64,000 nucleotides of DNA, taken from the NCBI GenBank assembly GCA_963835495.1, contig CAWIFQ010000005.1, positions 1,178,001 to 1,242,000 on the forward strand. The letters run 5' to 3'. Shown in pieces: positions 25,408 to 34,053 of the stretch (its first letter is position 1; the number at the start of each line of letters is the position of its first letter). Below the pieces are notes generated by a model. That model did no database searches, was not told where the DNA came from, and was given only the letters and a program-made list of their open reading frames with translations. A program made the translations under genes and the position numbers. The DNA is from Acaudatibacter sp963835495 (GTDB lineage: Bacteria; Pseudomonadota; Alphaproteobacteria; Caulobacterales; Caulobacteraceae).

Positions 25408-26613
25408 ATGGCTGATACATTGAAGGTCATCGGCGAGACCGACGTCGGCTGGTGCGCGGCGACGCCGCCGAACGAGACCACCGACGAGGATGGCCGTCCG
25501 CTGATCCGAACGGCCGGCTTCACCGCCGCCGACCCCCGCGCGCCGCGACGCCGGGTCTATGACGATCCGGAGGTGGTCGCGCTTCGCGAACACCTGCGCC
25601 GTGACAACGGCCTGCGCGGCCTGGAAATCGTCGCGCCGGACGAGATCGAGCGGGCCAAGCGGATCTTCCTGCGCGACGGGTTCGTCGTGGTGCGCGACCT
25701 GCTGGACCCGGACACGCTGGAGACCATGCGCGAGGCGAGCGCGCGGGTGCTGGCGCAGATCCTCGACATTCCCGGCCTTGGCGGCCGCAAGTACATGACC
25801 GAGAGCGGGCGGCTGCCGCACCGCTACAGCTATGGCACCGCCTCCGCCTCGCGCCAGCTGCTGCACGAGCCGGAATGGGCGGCGATCGTCGACCTGCCCG
25901 CCACCACGCCGATCCTGACCGCCCTGTTCGGCGGCGACGACTACTGGGTGGTCGGCGCCGGCGGCGACCTCTGCCTTCCCGGCGCGATCGAGTACCAGAC
26001 GCTGCACTACGACAGCCGCGAGACCTTCGAGCTGCCGCCGGAGCGCCTGGCGCAGGCGCAACGCATGGGCGTGGAGCTTCGCACGGAGCCGGACAGCGAC
26101 CGACTGACCGAGCGCACGCGCCACCTGATCTTCGAGCGCACGCCACCCAGGGTGACGATCAACTTCCTGATGAGCGACATGACGTTCGAGAACGGGCCGA
26201 TCCGCCAAATTCCCGGCACGCAGACCCTGGCCGCCAGTCCGCCGACCCAGGCCGACGAGCCGGAGTGGATGCGGCTCTCGACGGTGGTCGGCGCGCCCGC
26301 CGGCGCCGGCGTGTTCCGCGACCCTCGCGCCTGGCACGGCGCGACGCCCAACGTCAGCCGCGAGATACGGGCCATGCCGAACGTCGAGTACACCGCGCCC
26401 TGGCTGGACGCATCTCAGTTCGAGCCGTCGATGCCGCACGAGATCTGGGCCGGGCTCGGCGAGCACGCGCGGCGCATCTGCGCCCGGATCAAGACCGCGC
26501 CTGGCGTGTGGCCGGCCGGCGCTGGCGTGATGCATCCGCTGGCCAGTAAGCGCAGCGAGGCGAAGGGCTCGCCGTCCGTCATGGCCGGCGGCGTGTCGTT
26601 GCGCGAGGCCTGA
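25408..26613 (+). CDS. Phytanoyl-CoA dioxygenase (PhyH) family protein
   Basis: This 401-residue protein matches the Fe(II)/2-oxoglutarate-dependent PhyH family. It has FLRDGFVVVRDLLDPDTLETMRE at the fold's start, the metal-binding H-x-D in TLHYDSRE (about residue 198), a distal His in RAWHGATPNVS (about residue 311) with an Arg nearby for 2-oxoglutarate. PhyH enzymes hydroxylate lipids, amino acids or secondary metabolites. The first 40 residues are unlike the family core. Next to an aldehyde dehydrogenase, but no pathway is evident. Confidence 0.82.
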   Translation: MADTLKVIGETDVGWCAATPPNETTDEDGRPLIRTAGFTAADPRAPRRRVYDDPEVVALREHLRRDNGLRGLEIVAPDEIERAKRIFLRDGFVVVRDLLDPDTLETMREASARVLAQILDIPGLGGRKYMTESGRLPHRYSYGTASASRQLLHEPEWAAIVDLPATTPILTALFGGDDYWVVGAGGDLCLPGAIEYQTLHYDSRETFELPPERLAQAQRMGVELRTEPDSDRLTERTRHLIFERTPPRVTINFLMSDMTFENGPIRQIPGTQTLAASPPTQADEPEWMRLSTVVGAPAGAGVFRDPRAWHGATPNVSREIRAMPNVEYTAPWLDASQFEPSMPHEIWAGLGEHARRICARIKTAPGVWPAGAGVMHPLASKRSEAKGSPSVMAGGVSLREA

Positions 26614-26649
26614 CCGTCGGTCCGGCAGCCGTTGGCCGCCTCAACCAGA

Positions 26650-27465
26650 TCATACCCGCCGTTGGCCGTGTTCGCGGCGACGGCCATGAGCGAAGGCGGC
26701 GGCGATCAGCGCCGACGGCTCGACGACGTGGTCGTGGCCGCCGACGCGGCCGGGCCGCCAGTAGCCCTCGGCGGCGATGCGGTCCTTGGCCAAGCCACGG
26801 GCGACCAGGCCCTGGCGCTGGGCGCGCACGGTGCTGGTCTCGCCGATGATGCAGGCCTGGCCGACCCCGGGCGGGAACTGGAAGGTGGTCAGGGCCTGCA
26901 TCAGGCCCAGGCTCGGCGCGCGCGGCGGGCCATCGCGATGCAGCCAGGTCAGGTCGAGCCGGGCGGCCGTCTCGATCGGCTGCTCTTCCTCTGGCCCCGC
27001 CACCTCGATGAAGGCGACGGCGTGCTCGCCGGCCGCCAGGCGCTCGATCATCGCCGCGATGCCCGGCAGCGCCGTCTCGTCGCCGGTGAACAGGCGCCAG
27101 TCGGCCGGGCCGCGCACGGTGGTGCGGCCGCGCGGCCCCTCGGCGATGATGGCGTCGCCGAGCGCGGCGCGCCTGGCCCAGTTCGTCGCCGGCGATGCGC
27201 CATGCAGCACGAAGTCGATCTCCAGCCGGCCCTCCTGGGCGTCGAAACGGCGGATCGTGTAGTGGCGCCGCACCGTCTCGCCATGGTCGCCGGGCAGGTT
27301 CAGCACCAGGTCCTGGCCCGGCCGATAGGCGAACCCGTCCAGGGTCTCGCCGACCAGGCTGACGCGGCGCATGCGCGGGGTGATGTCGACGGCGCCGACC
27401 ACCGTCAGCGCCCAGCGGCTCAGGGGCTGGCGACGGAACGCCGCCGGGGGATTGATCTGGTTCAT
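26650..27465 (-). CDS. Siderophore-interacting protein (NfeF/YqjH-like ferric reductase)
   Basis: This 271-residue flavoprotein belongs to the SIP family that reduces ferric siderophores in the cytoplasm. It shows an FAD-binding barrel (RPGQDLVLNLPG, RRHYTIRRFD, LEIDFVLHG), the GDAIIAEGPRG loop, the FTGDETALPGIAAMIERL nucleotide-binding region and the family's C-terminal AEGYWRPGR. A perfect 12-7-12 inverted repeat starts 20 bp upstream of the ATG and recurs in front of the PadR regulator at 62.6 kb, so iron- or nickel-linked repression by that protein is likely. The 3' end continues past the usual WRPG terminus with an Ala/His/Arg-rich tail. Confidence 0.88.
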   Translation of the reverse strand: MNQINPPAAFRRQPLSRWALTVVGAVDITPRMRRVSLVGETLDGFAYRPGQDLVLNLPGDHGETVRRHYTIRRFDAQEGRLEIDFVLHGASPATNWARRAALGDAIIAEGPRGRTTVRGPADWRLFTGDETALPGIAAMIERLAAGEHAVAFIEVAGPEEEQPIETAARLDLTWLHRDGPPRAPSLGLMQALTTFQFPPGVGQACIIGETSTVRAQRQGLVARGLAKDRIAAEGYWRPGRVGGHDHVVEPSALIAAAFAHGRRREHGQRRV

Positions 27466-27485
27466 GGGATAGCTCTCGTCTATGG

Positions 27486-27516
27486 TTAGATATATCTATA
27501 TTGCAGATATATCTAA
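27486..27516. promoter_or_regulatory. PadR/NfeR-type operator of the SIP reductase gene
   Basis: TTAGATATATCT (27486-27497), a 7-bp spacer and AGATATATCTAA (27505-27516) form a perfect inverted repeat 20 bp upstream of the reductase ATG. It is by far the most AT-rich stretch nearby. The padR gene has the same arrangement. Confidence 0.8.
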
Positions 27517-27570
27517 GACGCATTTCCGGGTCAATCGCCAAAACGGCGTTCGTTCGCCATCTTCCTCCCC

Positions 27571-27696
27571 GTCACCCCGCCCAAGCGACCGTCAGGGCGC
27601 GCAGAGCCGGGGCCGGACGGGCGGCCGCAAGCTGGAAATCGTCTTGGAAGCGGCGGGTTCGGCCCCGGCTCGGCCTTTCAGGCCGTCCGGGGTGAC
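27571..27696. repeat. Nested inverted repeat between SIP gene and hisS
   Basis: Outer arms GTCACCCCG (27571-27579) and CGGGGTGAC (27688-27696) enclose inner arms GAGCCGGGGCC (27604-27614) and GGCCCCGGCTC (27661-27671). The rest of the 27517-27997 gap holds nothing I can name. Confidence 0.65.
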
Positions 27697-27997
27697 AGGG
27701 TCTGGCGTTCGAACGAGGTGAAAATCGTTCATCGCTTCGACAGGAAATCGCCGCTATAGAGCCGCCCATGAACGGCGCCCGACACCACCACGCGCATCAC
27801 CCGACCCTCCGCGGGCCGGTCCGGACGCGCTTGGCCCCAGCAAATTGGGCCTGATCCAGCGCTGACGTTCCCGCCCCGCGGCCACTGGCCGGACGGGGCG
27901 CACTTGCACCATCCGGCGTCTTGCATGAGGACGAATATCGGATGGACACCCCCTTCAGCCTTGCCCTGCGATGGGCCAAGCCGCTAAGCGCGCGGCC

Positions 27998-29464
27998 ATG
28001 AGCGAGCGACCCAAGGCCAGAGCCCCGCGCGGCTTCATCGACCGCCGCGCCGACGCGCTCGCCGCCGAGCGCCGGATCCTGGAGGCGGTCGCCCGCGTCT
28101 ATGAGGCCTACGGCTTCGAGGCGCTGGAGACCGGCGCGTTCGAATACGCCGACGCGCTCGGCAAGTTCCTGCCCGACGCCGACCGCCCGAACGAGGGCGT
28201 GTTCGCCCTGCGGGACGACGACGAAGAGTGGATGGCGCTGCGCTACGACCTCACCGCGCCGCTGGCCAGGTTCGTGGCGCAGAACTGGGAGAGCCTGCCC
28301 AAGCCGTTCCGCCGCTATGCCTGGGGCAAGGTCTGGCGCGACGAGAAGCCTGGGCCCGGCCGCTGGCGCGAGTTCGTGCAGTGCGACGCCGATACGGTCG
28401 GCTCGGCCCGCCCCGAGGCGGACGCCGAGATCATCGCCATGGCCGTCGAGGGCTTCGCCGCCGCCGGCCTGCCGCGCAGCGCCTACGTGCTGAAGATCAA
28501 CAATCGCAAGCTCCTCAACGGCCTGTTGACCGGCGCCGGGGTCGAGGCCGAGGGCCAGAAGCTCGCCGTGCTGCGCGCGGTCGACAAGCTGGACCGGCTG
28601 GGTCTCGAGGGCGTGAAGCTGCTGCTGGGCGTTGGCCGGCGGGACGAGTCCGGCGCTTTCACCCGCGGCGCAGAGCTGCAGGCCGACGCTGTCGATGCGG
28701 TGCTGGCGTTCGTCTCGGCCGGGCAGGGCGCGCGCGCCGCGACGCTGGACCGGCTCGCCAACGTGATCGGCGGCTCGGCCGAGGGCGACGAGGGGCTCGA
28801 GGAGCTCTCGCGGATCAGCGCCGGGCTGGCGGCGTTCGGCGTCGGCGAGGACCAGGCGCTGTTCGACCCGTCGGTGGTGCGGGGGCTGGAGTACTACACC
28901 GGCGCGGTGTTCGAGGCCGAGCTGCTCGGCGAAACACAGGACGACAAGGGCGAGCCTGTGAAGTTCGGCTCGATCGGCGGCGGCGGGCGCTACGACGACC
29001 TCGTCGCGCGGTTCACCGGCGAGCGCGTGCCGGCCACCGGCTTTTCGTTCGGCGTCTCGCGCCTCGCCGCCGCGCTGGCGGCCAGCGGGCGCGCCGACCT
29101 GGCGGAGATGCGCGGCCCCGTGGTGGTGATCGCGTTCGATCAGGCGCGGATGGCCGACTATGTCGGCGTCGCCGCCGAGCTGCGCGCCGCCGGCGTGCCG
29201 GCCGAGGTCTACCTGGGCGGCTCGGGCATGCGGGCGCAGATGAAGTACGCCGACCGGCGGCTCTCGCCCGCCGCGGTGATCCTGGGCGAGGACGAGATCG
29301 CCGCCGGCCAGGTGACGGTGAAGGACCTCGACCTCGGCCGCCAGCTCGCCGCCGGCGTCGCCGACAACAAGGTCTGGCGCGAGGAGCGTCCCGGCCAGGT
29401 CACCGCCGCCCGCGACGACCTGGTGGCGACGGTCAAGGCGATCGTCGAACGGGCCCGATCATGA
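27998..29464 (+). CDS. hisS: Histidine-tRNA ligase
   Basis: This 488-residue class II synthetase charges tRNA-His. It has MALRYDLTAPLARFVA (motif region 1), motif 2 FRRYAWGKVWRDEKPGPGRWREF, the GLEYYTGAVFEAEL and GGGGRYDDL histidine-binding loops, and motif 3 GFSFGVSRLAAAL, then the anticodon-binding domain. I chose ATG 27998 (MSERPKARAPRGF) over the in-frame ATG 27971 from resemblance to Caulobacter HisS starts. Its stop overlaps the hisZ start in ATGA, so hisS, hisZ and hisG form a translationally coupled operon. Confidence 0.93.
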   Translation: MSERPKARAPRGFIDRRADALAAERRILEAVARVYEAYGFEALETGAFEYADALGKFLPDADRPNEGVFALRDDDEEWMALRYDLTAPLARFVAQNWESLPKPFRRYAWGKVWRDEKPGPGRWREFVQCDADTVGSARPEADAEIIAMAVEGFAAAGLPRSAYVLKINNRKLLNGLLTGAGVEAEGQKLAVLRAVDKLDRLGLEGVKLLLGVGRRDESGAFTRGAELQADAVDAVLAFVSAGQGARAATLDRLANVIGGSAEGDEGLEELSRISAGLAAFGVGEDQALFDPSVVRGLEYYTGAVFEAELLGETQDDKGEPVKFGSIGGGGRYDDLVARFTGERVPATGFSFGVSRLAAALAASGRADLAEMRGPVVVIAFDQARMADYVGVAAELRAAGVPAEVYLGGSGMRAQMKYADRRLSPAAVILGEDEIAAGQVTVKDLDLGRQLAAGVADNKVWREERPGQVTAARDDLVATVKAIVERARS

Positions 29465-30606
29465 GGGTCGAGCCGCCGATTCCGGCCGAGGTGCTGGCGG
29501 CCGTCCGCGCGCCGTTCGCCGACATGGGCGCCGACGCGATCGATCCGCCGGTGGCCCAGCCGCTGGGCCTGATCCTGGACCTGTCGGGCGAGGCGATGCG
29601 CGAGCGGCTGATCCTGGTGCAGGCCGACGGCGGCGCCGAGGCGGCGCTGCGGCCCGACTTCACCATCCCGGCCGCGCGGCTGCACATCGACGGCGGCAAG
29701 GCCGGCGGCCGCTATTTCTACGAAGGCAAGGCGTTCCGCGCCGCGCCGCGCGGCCGCGAAGCCTACGAGGAATTCCTGCAGATCGGCCTGGAGGCGTTCG
29801 AGACCGGCGCCGCGCCGGAGGCCGACGCCGAGATCGCCGGGCTGGCCTGGCGCGCCGCGGCGGCCGGCGGACGTGATGACCTGACCCTGGAGCTCGGCGA
29901 CGTGGGCCTGTTCGGCGCCTTCGTCGACACCCTGAAGCTGGCCGACGCCCTGGCCGCGCGGATCAAGCGCGCCTTCGCCAGTCCGCGCCGGCTGCGCGGG
30001 ATGCTGGAGCGGGCGCAGACGCCGGCCGCGACGGGCGAGGCCGCGCCGGCCGGCGACCGCCTCTCGGCCATGCTCTCCGGTCTGCCGGAGGCCGAAGCCG
30101 CGGCGGTGCTGGAGGACCTGTGGGCGCTGGCCGGCATCGAGCCGGCGGGCGGCCGTTCGGCGGCGGAGATCGTGCATCGGCTGGCCGAGCGCTCGGCGGT
30201 CGCCCGCGCGCCGGACCTGACGCCGGAACAGGCCTCGCTGATCGGCCGCTTCCTGGCTATCGCCGACAAGCCGGCGGCGGCGCTGGAGGCGGTGGCGCGG
30301 CTCGCGGGGCCGGGCGGGGCCAAGCTGGAGGCGGCGCTGAAGGGCTGGGCGCGGCGGCTGGCGGCGCTGCAGGACGAAGGCGCGCCGGCCGGCGCCATGC
30401 GCCTCTCCACCGCGTTCGGCCGCGACTTCGGCTACTACGACGGCGTGCTGTTCGAGGTGCGGAGCGCCGCGCTCGGCGAGCATCGCCCGGTGGCGGCCGG
30501 CGGGCGCTACGACAGCCTGTTCTCGCGCCTGGGCGCCAGCCTCGCCTGCGGCGCGGTCGGCTGCATGGTGCGCCCCGGCCGGGCCTGGCGGGAGGGCGCA
30601 CGATGA
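29461..30606 (+). CDS. hisZ: ATP phosphoribosyltransferase regulatory subunit
   Basis: HisZ is a HisS paralogue without tRNA charging activity that forms the octameric ATP-phosphoribosyltransferase with HisG. The 381-residue protein keeps the class II fold with ALRPDFTIPAARLH, GRYFYEGKAFRAAPRG, EFLQIGLEAFE and the C-terminal AAGGRYDSLFSRLG block. Motif 3 is degraded, as expected. It overlaps hisS and hisG by ATGA at both ends. The arrangement hisS-hisZ-hisG is typical of Caulobacterales. Confidence 0.92.
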   Translation: MRVEPPIPAEVLAAVRAPFADMGADAIDPPVAQPLGLILDLSGEAMRERLILVQADGGAEAALRPDFTIPAARLHIDGGKAGGRYFYEGKAFRAAPRGREAYEEFLQIGLEAFETGAAPEADAEIAGLAWRAAAAGGRDDLTLELGDVGLFGAFVDTLKLADALAARIKRAFASPRRLRGMLERAQTPAATGEAAPAGDRLSAMLSGLPEAEAAAVLEDLWALAGIEPAGGRSAAEIVHRLAERSAVARAPDLTPEQASLIGRFLAIADKPAAALEAVARLAGPGGAKLEAALKGWARRLAALQDEGAPAGAMRLSTAFGRDFGYYDGVLFEVRSAALGEHRPVAAGGRYDSLFSRLGASLACGAVGCMVRPGRAWREGAR

Positions 30607-31566
30607 GCGAACCCCTTATCCTCGCCATTCCGTCCAAGGGCCGGCTGAAGGAGCAGGCGGAGGAATGGCTGGCCGACTGCGGCCTGCCGGTGCGCGCCGC
30701 CGGCGGCGAGCGCGGCTATGTCGCCAGGCTCGATGGCCTCGAGGGGATCGAGGTGCGGCTGGTCTCGGCGTCGGAGATCGCCGGCGCGCTGTTCAGCGGC
30801 GAGGTTCACCTCGGCGTCACCGGCGAAGACCTGCTGCGCGAGCTGGCCGACGATCTGGGCGGCCGAATCCTGCTGATGCAGGCGCTGGGCTTCGGCCGCG
30901 CCGACCTGGTGGTGGCCGCGCCGAAGAGCTGGATCGACGTCACCACGATGGCCGACGTCGACGAGGTGGCGCATCTGTTCCTGGCCCGCACCGGCAAGCG
31001 CCTGCGCGTCGCCACCAAGTACCTGACCCAGACCCGCGCCTTCTTCGCGCGCCACGGGATCATCGACTACCGCATCGTCGAATTGGGCGGGGCGACCGAA
31101 GGCGCGCCCGCCGCCGGCGCCGCGGAGCTGATCACCGACATCACCACCACCGGCGCGACGCTGGAGGCCAACGGGCTGAAGGTGCTGGCCGACGGCCTGA
31201 TCCTGTCGAGCCAGGCGCAGCTCGCCGCCAGCCTCGGCGCCGGCTGGGACGCCGAGCGGCTGGCCGCCGCGCGGCGGCTGCTGCGCATCCTCGAGGCCCG
31301 CGCCCGGGCGCGCCGGCACCGCGACGCTGACCTGGCCGGCCGAGGCCGACGCGGCCGCCCGCGCCGCGGTCGAGCGCCTGGTGGCGGCGGGCGCGACGGC
31401 GCGGCCGTTCGGACTATTGGTCGCGGGCGAAGACGTGTTCGACGCCACAGCCGCAATCGCGGACGCCGGCGTGGGACCCGTCACGGTTGCGAACCCGACC
31501 TATGTCTTCGAGGCGGCGAGTCAGGTGACCGAAGAACTGGCGCGGCGGTTGCAACTGCAAAACTGA
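30603..31566 (+). CDS. hisG: ATP phosphoribosyltransferase catalytic subunit, one frameshift
   Basis: HisG starts histidine synthesis by joining ATP and PRPP. It shows LILAIPSKGRLKEQAEEWL, GVTGEDLLREL, RVATKYLTQTRAFF and the PRPP loop AAELITDITTTGATLEANG. The frame breaks near 31317; dropping one base restores GTATLTWPAEADAAARAAVERL and a C-terminal extension ending EELARRLQLQN. Repaired length is 320 residues, much longer than a minimal short-form HisG (about 210), but I recall alphaproteobacterial HisG partners of HisZ being of this length. The stop is followed by a long gap with a possible sRNA. Confidence 0.92.
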
Positions 31567-31680
31567 CGGGGGCGTCAACAAACGTCGTTCAATCACCCAT
31601 TGAATCGACGAACACGTCCAAGATTCACCCCGTTGTGTTCAATCGGGTGGCATTTTTGCCTTCAATCGCGGCAAGCGCCG

Positions 31681-31838
31681 TTGACAGCAGAGAAAAATTG
31701 CCGTTTTCTTCTTAGCGCGAGAGGCACGAAGGGTCCCCAAGGCCCGGAAGTCTCCGGCGTTTCGGGGAGGAAACGCCCGCTTGGATCGACTGATCGTCAA
31801 ACCCGTCGCGATATCCCCCGCGGCGGGTTTGATTTTTT
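31681..31838 (+). ncRNA. Possible small RNA with intrinsic terminator
   Basis: A perfect -35 TTGACA (31681-31686) is followed, after 17 bp, by a weak -10 TTTTCT. About 10 bp later begins a 120-base stretch with a GGCGTTTC/GAAACGCC hairpin (around 31756-31779) and a strong terminator: AAACCCGTCGCG (31799-31810), 8-base loop, CGCGGCGGGTTT (31819-31830), then GATTTTTT. No open frame fits. It could instead be a late terminator for the his operon. It does not resemble the 4.5S, 6S, tmRNA or RNase P consensus I know. Confidence 0.4.
31799..31838 (+). terminator. Intrinsic terminator downstream of hisG
   Basis: A 12-bp stem with one G-U wobble and an 8-base loop is followed by a run of six T. It closes the putative small RNA or the his operon. 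Confidence 0.85.
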
Positions 31839-31924
31839 CTACATCGCGTTCAAAAAGCGCTCCCTCACCGATAGCGGAGCCCCGCTGCGGTTCGAACCTA
31901 CTCCGGCCTTCAGAAAACCCAGAC

Positions 31925-32029
31925 ATGTCATTGCGGCTGAAGCGCGAAGCGCGGAATGCCGGCAATCCATGAACACCTTGCGGCGGTCGCCCGTCATGGA
32001 TGGCCGGGACAAGCCCGGCCAGGACGTGA
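31925..32029. repeat. Family B palindromic repeat, full copy
   Basis: TGTCATTGCGGCTGAAGCGC with GCGGAATGCCGGCAATCCAT on the left and GTCATGGATGGCCGGGACAA with CCGGCCAGGACGTGA on the right. It matches the copies at about 44.9 and 53.2 kb. Confidence 0.85.
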
Positions 32030-32149
32030 AGAGTTGGTTCCAGCTGAAACTCACGCCGCTCCGGTGCGGTGTCTTTCGCAGCCGTTTCTGCATGGACAGG
32101 GCGACGGCGAGCTTGCTCAATCGCGCGGCGGCGAACGGAGAGCCCCGTC

Positions 32150-33070
32150 ATGAGTTTTGACACCCCCATGATCCTGAGCGGTCCCCTGCGCCGGCCGCGG
32201 CAGATGCTGGCCGACCAGGAGTACGGCGGCCATACCTCGATCCACGACGACGCCACCGCCGAGCGGCTCGGCCTGCGCGCCGGGCCGATCGAAGGGCCGA
32301 CCCACTTCAGCCTGTTCCCGCCGCTGCTCGAACAGATCTGGGGCCGGGCCTGGTTCGAGCGCGGCTGCATCTCGTCGCACTACCTGAACATGGTGGTCGA
32401 GGGCGAGGCGGTCCGGGCCTTCGCCGAGGTCCCGCCCAAGGGCGCGGTGAAGACGCGGGTGTGGGCGGAAAAAGAGGACGGGACACCCGTGCTCGAGGCC
32501 AGCGCCAGCCTTGGCCCAGACGACGGCGAGACCTTGCTGGAAGAGCGGATGCGCGCCCTGCGGCCGCCATCGCGCCTGGTGATCCTAGAAGATCTGCGCG
32601 TTGGCATGACCGGCGCCCAGGACGAGCCGGTGCGGATGGACGCCGACCAGCACATGGGCGCGCTCTATCCGTTCTCGCTGACCCAGAAGCTGGCGGTCAT
32701 CACCGAAAATTCGCCCTGGTACTCCGACGGATCGGCCTCGCCCTGGGGCCGAGCCATCATCCCGCTGGAGATGGTCAGCGTGCTGGCCGAGTACTCCAGC
32801 GGCGCGGCGCGGTTTCCGGTGAAAGGCCCGGCGGTGGGCCTGTTCGCCGACCAGGAAATCCGCATGATCGACGGACCGCTGTTCGTGGGCGAGCCGTACC
32901 TGGTCCGCCGCGAGATCGTTGCGCTGTCGGAGAGCCGGCGCACCGAGTCCTACTGGGTCCGCACACGCATCTACGATGCGGCCGGCGATACGGTGAAGGC
33001 GGTCATGCTGCTCAACCACGCGACCTTGAAGGACTCCTACGCCGGCTACCCGGCGCCGGCCGCCAGCTAG
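32150..33070 (+). CDS. Hotdog-fold (MaoC-like) protein of unknown substrate
   Basis: This 306-residue soluble protein has an N-terminal MaoC/hydratase-like hotdog segment: DQEYGGHTSIHDDATAERLG, then RAGPIEGPTHFSLFPPLLEQ, where a MaoC hydratase has its Asp/His pair. The second half contains YPFSLTQKLAVITENSPWYS and LFVGEPYLVRREIVALSES, suggesting a second hotdog repeat. Related proteins act on acyl-CoA or acyl-ACP, but I cannot assign a substrate. ATG 32150 has GGAGAG upstream. It is flanked by a family B repeat and a convergent DsbA-like gene. Confidence 0.6.
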   Translation: MSFDTPMILSGPLRRPRQMLADQEYGGHTSIHDDATAERLGLRAGPIEGPTHFSLFPPLLEQIWGRAWFERGCISSHYLNMVVEGEAVRAFAEVPPKGAVKTRVWAEKEDGTPVLEASASLGPDDGETLLEERMRALRPPSRLVILEDLRVGMTGAQDEPVRMDADQHMGALYPFSLTQKLAVITENSPWYSDGSASPWGRAIIPLEMVSVLAEYSSGAARFPVKGPAVGLFADQEIRMIDGPLFVGEPYLVRREIVALSESRRTESYWVRTRIYDAAGDTVKAVMLLNHATLKDSYAGYPAPAAS

Positions 33071-33076
33071 CGCCCC

Positions 33077-34009
33077 TCAGGCCGCGACCGTCTCCAGGCG
33101 CCGCGCGCGGGCGTCGACGGCGGAGAACCAGACCAGGCCGTCGCCCCAGTCGCGGGCCACCGCGTCCGATGGCGGTTTGGCGTCCGCGCCGCAGAGAAAC
33201 TCCAGCTCCCGGGCCGTCAACATGCCCCAGCGGGCGAACGCCTCGGCCGGCGTCGGATCGGGCCGCGGATCGGCCGTCGCGCCCGGCATCGCCGCCTCCA
33301 GCCCGGCCACATAGTCCTCGTAGGGGACCCAGCCGGCGACCGTCGCCTCGCCCGCCGGACCCTTGAAGATCAGCGTCGGCAGCGCATAGCGGTCGTGGCC
33401 CTCGGAGTGCTTGAGCTCGCCGTTCATCGGGCCGTCGTGCTTGAGATGGCGGACATAGTCGTTGGGAGTGCGCGTCTCGGTCCAGTCGGCCCTGTAGGCG
33501 GCGGCGACTTCGGGCCGGGCCTGGTCGGCGCGCCAGCGGGCCTGGTCGAGGGCCGCGACGCCGACCGTGGCGGCGGCGAACTCATCCGGCGTCTGCGGCC
33601 CGATCCCGAAGACGAAGATCTGCTCGCGAAACCGGCGGAGCACCCGCGTGGCCACGTCCAGCCCCTGCAGCTCGGCCGCCTTCACCGCCGCGCCGAGCGG
33701 ATCTGTGGACTGCAGCATGAGTTTCATCGGGTTGGGGTAGGGCATGCCGGTGAGTGCGGTGACCCGCTTCCAGTAGGCGCGCATCGGGCCGGCCGCGCCG
33801 ACCCGGTCCCAGTCCGCACGTCCCGAGCTCTTGGCCGCATCCCCGACCAGGCCGCCCATCACCTTGCGCCAGGCCAGGTGGTGTCCGTGGCGCCAGTCCA
33901 GCCGCCGCAGCAAAGGCTCGGCGCCCCAGGCCGTCGAGCAGACGGCGTCGGTGTATTCGACGACTTCGACGCGGGGCATGGCGCTATCCTGGGCGGTTGG
34001 GGCGCTCAT
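33077..34009 (-). CDS. DsbA-like thioredoxin-fold protein with a single N-terminal Cys
   Basis: This 310-residue protein resembles the cytoplasmic DsbA/FrnE group: RVEVVEYTDAVCSTAWGAEP at the N-terminus corresponds to the usual CPWC region, but the second Cys is absent (CSTAW). It also has AYWKRVTALTGMPYPNP, a helical insert and YALPTLIFKG with the cis-Pro. Loss of the resolving Cys argues against a disulfide oxidase; isomerase, glutathione-transferase-like or non-redox roles are possible. Start 34009 (MSAPTAQDS) is preferred over 34036 because GGCGAGACG precedes it. The upstream phosphotransferase gene begins its stop 44 bp away. Confidence 0.68.
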   Translation of the reverse strand: MSAPTAQDSAMPRVEVVEYTDAVCSTAWGAEPLLRRLDWRHGHHLAWRKVMGGLVGDAAKSSGRADWDRVGAAGPMRAYWKRVTALTGMPYPNPMKLMLQSTDPLGAAVKAAELQGLDVATRVLRRFREQIFVFGIGPQTPDEFAAATVGVAALDQARWRADQARPEVAAAYRADWTETRTPNDYVRHLKHDGPMNGELKHSEGHDRYALPTLIFKGPAGEATVAGWVPYEDYVAGLEAAMPGATADPRPDPTPAEAFARWGMLTARELEFLCGADAKPPSDAVARDWGDGLVWFSAVDARARRLETVAA

Positions 34010-34053
34010 CGTCTCGCCGCTGGGAGCGCATGGCAAGGGCCAGTGCGAGCCGG

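Noticed and set aside
28228..30606. A 792-codon plus-strand frame that looks like one large protein
   Set aside because: The first half is hisS in the wrong frame; only the part from 29461 on is hisZ.
31889..31898. GGTTCGAACC resembling a tRNA T-loop
   Set aside because: The flanking bases do not form a T-stem, and no acceptor or anticodon arms are found around it.
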